Part shown: positions 8,735 to 9,406 of the stretch, piece after piece | Numbering within the stretch: position 1 is the first letter of the stretch | How the letters are laid out: each line of letters starts with the position of its first letter | NCBI RefSeq assembly: GCF_030271215.1 | Contig: NZ_JASNGB010000060.1 | Coordinates: forward strand, 1 to 9,406 | From: Deinococcus rhizophilus | Lineage (GTDB): Bacteria; Deinococcota; Deinococci; Deinococcales; Deinococcaceae | DNA: 9,406 nt | Direction of reading: 5' to 3' | Program-made: the position numbers and the translations under genes | Notes under the pieces: model-generated | What the model saw: the letters and a program-made list of their open reading frames with translations, nothing else | Database searches by the model: none | What the model was told of the DNA's origin: nothing

Positions 8735-9172
8735 ATGACCCAGCCCATGAACCCCCAGCAGCAGTTCCGCAGCGCCCGCAGCGGCCGGAATGTCGTGCCC
8801 GGCTGGACCACCCTCGTCCCGGGGCAGCCCGACACGGTGGAGGTCCAGCTTGATGTGGACGCTGCCGACATCGGCCGCGAGCAGGCGCTTCTGCTCGTCG
8901 AATACTGGGCGACGCCGGACGACGTGACCCTGCAGAGCATCCTGCCGGTGCGGGCCTTTCGCTCGGCTGCCGAGGGCTGGTGCCTCTTCGTGCCGTCGCA
9001 GGGGCGGGTGCTGATCCGGGCCATCGACCCGCAGCCCGCGCCCCCGGTGCTGGCGAGCCACTGGCTGAACATCGAACCCGGCACCCAACCGGGCACGGTG
9101 GTCAGCGTGGCAGTGAAATTCCCCACCTCGGGGGACGCGGCCCCCGCTGGCAACCTCTCGCTGAACAACTGA
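8735..9172 (+). CDS. Hypothetical protein, 145 residues, unrecognised family
   Basis: The frame from ATG 8735 to TGA 9170-9172 has consistent GC3-rich coding character and is well placed after a leaderless -10 element. The protein begins with a polar, Gln/Asn/Arg-rich stretch (about 1-18) without a signal peptide or membrane helix. The rest alternates short hydrophobic and polar strands (VEVQLDVDAADI, ALLLVEYWA, VLIRAID, VVSVAVKF), suggesting a soluble beta-sandwich. It has a single Cys (in GWCLFVP) and no catalytic motif I can identify. It diverges from tdh with about 120 bp between starts. Its stop codon is the left copy of the TGA repeat flanking the palindromic element that follows. Function unknown. 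Confidence 0.8.
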   Translation: MTQPMNPQQQFRSARSGRNVVPGWTTLVPGQPDTVEVQLDVDAADIGREQALLLVEYWATPDDVTLQSILPVRAFRSAAEGWCLFVPSQGRVLIRAIDPQPAPPVLASHWLNIEPGTQPGTVVSVAVKFPTSGDAAPAGNLSLNN

Positions 9173-9178
9173 TACGGA

Positions 9179-9215
9179 CTCCGATTGAATCGTTTACGAA
9201 GTGATTCAATCCGAG
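9179..9215. terminator. Long AT-rich hairpin inside the MITE-like element
   Basis: A 9-bp perfect inverted repeat (9183-9191 with 9203-9211) extends inward through two G-T pairs and two A-T pairs to a 3-base loop (9196-9198). It extends outward across one mismatch for three more pairs (9179-9181 with 9213-9215). The stem starts seven bases after the TGA of the 145-residue protein gene, so it could act as its 3' end or terminator, although no T-tract follows. Confidence 0.5.
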
Positions 9216-9258
9216 CGGAGGCGAGAAGGAGAAAGGGCGGGTTCCGGGAGATGGATGG

Positions 9259-9281
9259 ACTTCCGGTGGTGTCCCGGAAGT
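9259..9281. repeat. Second internal hairpin of the MITE-like element
   Basis: ACTTCCGG (9259-9266) and CCGGAAGT (9274-9281) form a perfect 8-bp stem around a 7-base loop. A competing inverted repeat pairs 9242-9248 with 9273-9279, so the right half can fold in two mutually exclusive ways. Confidence 0.5.
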
Positions 9282-9313
9282 AAAGGAATTGGACGGAATC
9301 CGTATGACTCCGG

Positions 9314-9406
9314 CTACCCCAACAGCAGCGCCTCCAGGCCCCGGCGGGCAGCGGCGAGCGCCTCGGGGATGCGCCACGCGGCGCGGTCCCGGGGACCGAC
9401 CGGATT
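9314..9406 (-). CDS. C-terminal end of an unidentified minus-strand gene (partial)
   Basis: A minus-strand frame enters at the window's right edge and runs 30 codons to TAG at 9314-9316. It reads AAWRIPEALAAARRGLEALL near its end, an amphipathic Ala/Leu/Arg-rich helix typical of a protein C-terminus. About 27 of the 30 codons end in G or C, which supports true coding. It converges on the 145-residue protein gene, with the MITE-like element filling the gap. Too little is visible to assign a family. Confidence 0.5.
   Translation of the reverse strand, partial: NPVGPRDRAAWRIPEALAAARRGLEALLLG

Larger units (their letters stand above)
9173..9304. mobile_element. MITE-like noncoding element with imperfect terminal inverted repeats
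   Basis: The ends form imperfect terminal inverted repeats: 9173-9197 against the complement of 9280-9304 match at 18 of 25 positions, including the outermost six (TACGGA) and an inner TTTAC block. TGA directly flanks both sides (9170-9172 and 9305-9307), consistent with a 3-bp target duplication. The element is 132 bp, noncoding, contains two internal hairpins, and its left part is notably AT-richer than the surrounding genes. These traits fit a non-autonomous transposon derivative or a small noncoding repeat of the kind known in Deinococcus. No transposase is in the window, so the parent element is unknown. Confidence 0.6.

Overview
The window looks like chromosomal DNA from a Deinococcus or close relative. 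The evidence is the very high GC content with almost exclusively G/C third codon positions, the family mix, and several genes whose start codon sits 6-7 bases downstream of a TANNNT -10 hexamer, the leaderless-mRNA arrangement known to be common in Deinococcus. The genus is inferred from these traits and was not checked by any search.

Layout, left to right. Bases 1-72 hold the Arg/Gly-rich C-terminal tail of a plus-strand protein, separated by a strong hairpin (88-122) from two minus-strand genes: an App1-type phosphatidate phosphatase (142-1245) and an SDR oxidoreductase (1317-2081). Divergent from the SDR is an exported subtilisin-like (S8) serine peptidase (2152-3411), followed closely by a tiny two-helix membrane protein whose frame is broken by one TGA (3442-3612). 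Converging on it is a minus-strand NlpC/P60-like gene (3625-4461) whose frame is intact except for two in-frame stops. Upstream of that, on the same strand, lie a Rieske ferredoxin (4515-4835), a divergent ribose-phosphate pyrophosphokinase (4880-5878), DnaJ (6128-7255) and L-threonine 3-dehydrogenase (7543-8613). A plus-strand conserved-looking protein of unknown function (8735-9172) ends exactly at a 132-bp MITE-like palindromic element (9173-9304) flanked by TGA direct repeats. The window closes with the C-terminus of a minus-strand gene (9314-9406).

Most genes are unrelated housekeeping or stress genes (nucleotide precursor synthesis, protein folding, threonine catabolism, lipid phosphate metabolism, secreted proteolysis). 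I see no phage, CRISPR, defence or biosynthetic cluster, and no clear new multi-gene system. The most unusual features are three isolated nonsense codons within about 900 bp in two otherwise intact convergent genes, the MITE-like insertion that keeps a stop codon through its target duplication, and a possible leaderless 7-codon ORF overlapping the start of the small membrane protein.
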